From: an uncultured Bacteroidales bacterium
GTDB lineage: Bacteria > Bacteroidota > Bacteroidia > Bacteroidales > Paludibacteraceae
NCBI GenBank assembly: GCA_900319035.1
Contig: ONMU01000016.1
Span: 1 to 64,000 of the forward strand
DNA: 64,000 nucleotides
Reading direction: 5' to 3'
Shown here: positions 63,604 to 64,000 of the stretch, piece after piece
Layout: every line of letters starts with the position of its first letter
Numbering within the stretch: the first letter of the stretch is position 1
Position numbers and translations under genes: made by a program
Notes under the pieces: model-generated
The model's input: the letters and a program-made list of their open reading frames with translations, nothing else
Database searches by the model: none
What the model was told of the DNA's origin: nothing

Positions 63604-64000
63604 ATGGTACAACTATTCACTGCATTGCTATTAGGTCTGCTGACGATACTGGATCCCTGCACACTGATGACCAGTATCACAGCTATCGGCTATATAGACA
63701 AGGAGATCAACAACAAAAAACTCGTTCTGACCAACGGGTTGATGTTCGTTTTGGGTAAGTTAGCAACGTATGTTCTGCTGAGTATTCCGTTTCTTGCGGG
63801 GGCTCAGACCGACGGTATTCAACATCTGTTAGCTCATTGGGGCGAACCGATATTGGCAGGGTTCATGCTCATCTGCGGCGTAGTGTTGCTCTTCAGCGGA
63901 CACCACCACCATGAGCATGATCACGGAATCAGCAAATGGCTCAAAGACACAGATAGCAAAGAGAGCTGGATCTGGTCGTTTATATTGGGTATATTCTTTG
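63604..64000 (+). CDS. CcdA/ArsG-like membrane transporter (partial, runs off the window)
   Basis: The first 132 codons of a polytopic membrane protein of the DsbD/CcdA superfamily. It begins MVQLFTALLLGLLTILDPCTL with the conserved DPC/SPC motif in TM1, then SITAIGYIDKEI and NGLMFVLGKLATYVLL. A His-rich loop (SGHHHHEHDHG) follows TM3. Families with this start include ArsG-type organoarsenical efflux permeases and cytochrome c biogenesis proteins. The His loop would fit metal handling, which is inference. The start ATG is 28 bp after the -7 element. The 3' part is not in the window. Confidence 0.75.
   Translation, partial: MVQLFTALLLGLLTILDPCTLMTSITAIGYIDKEINNKKLVLTNGLMFVLGKLATYVLLSIPFLAGAQTDGIQHLLAHWGEPILAGFMLICGVVLLFSGHHHHEHDHGISKWLKDTDSKESWIWSFILGIFF

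Overview
The window looks like a chromosomal segment of a Bacteroidales bacterium. The evidence is a recurring Bacteroidetes-type promoter (TTTG, exactly 20 bp, TAnnTTTG, usually followed by CA) found at eleven places, plus families typical of that order: DUF4837, DUF4249, DUF4293, TonB receptors with a carboxypeptidase-like N-terminal domain, Mfa/Fim-type fimbrial lipoproteins and type IX-like C-terminal tails. I cannot place it below order level from sequence alone.

Layout. (1) 0.15-21.5 kb, plus strand, one long co-directional run: recQ, rimO, an HU protein, a membrane-anchored HU-LysM protein and uvrA; then a surface-polysaccharide block (4,6-dehydratase, polyprenyl-phosphate sugar-1-phosphate transferase, ABC-F ATPase, deacetylase-like protein, glycosyltransferase, a glycosyltransferase-pectate lyase fusion, a BspA-like leucine-rich protein); then glyA, closed by a strong terminator. 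(2) 21.5-33.6 kb: an AraC regulator and a DUF4837 lipoprotein diverging from each other; an esterase/lipoprotein/PnuC group; a DUF4143 ATPase preceded by three 22-bp operator-like repeats; tRNA-Ser(GCU) with a duplicated 3' end; a CYTH protein; and a minus-strand group of two secreted proteins, DUF4293, MscS and RlmN. (3) 33.7-42.9 kb, minus strand: fumarase, degenerate M23 protein, dxr, frameshifted rseP, TonB receptor, DUF4249, acetyltransferase. (4) 43.0-63.4 kb, minus strand: an approximately 20-kb fimbria-like operon (DUF3575/OmpA protein, Mfa1-like, FimB/Mfa2-like, second lipoprotein) ending in a 14.7-kb gene for a giant modular beta-helix surface protein. That gene is interrupted by one in-frame TAA and one single-base frameshift. 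(5) The right edge holds the start of a CcdA/ArsG-like membrane transporter.

Two themes cut across the window. The first is families of short tandem repeats (7-16 bp units). The same families recur at unrelated places: inside conserved housekeeping genes as in-frame inserts, at start codons (giant gene, M23 protein, rlmN) and at stop codons (recQ, rimO, OmpA protein). The second is the fimbria/giant-protein operon, which looks like a surface adhesion system whose largest component is either decaying, switched off or mis-assembled in this sequence.

All family assignments are from reading the translated sequence; no database search was run.
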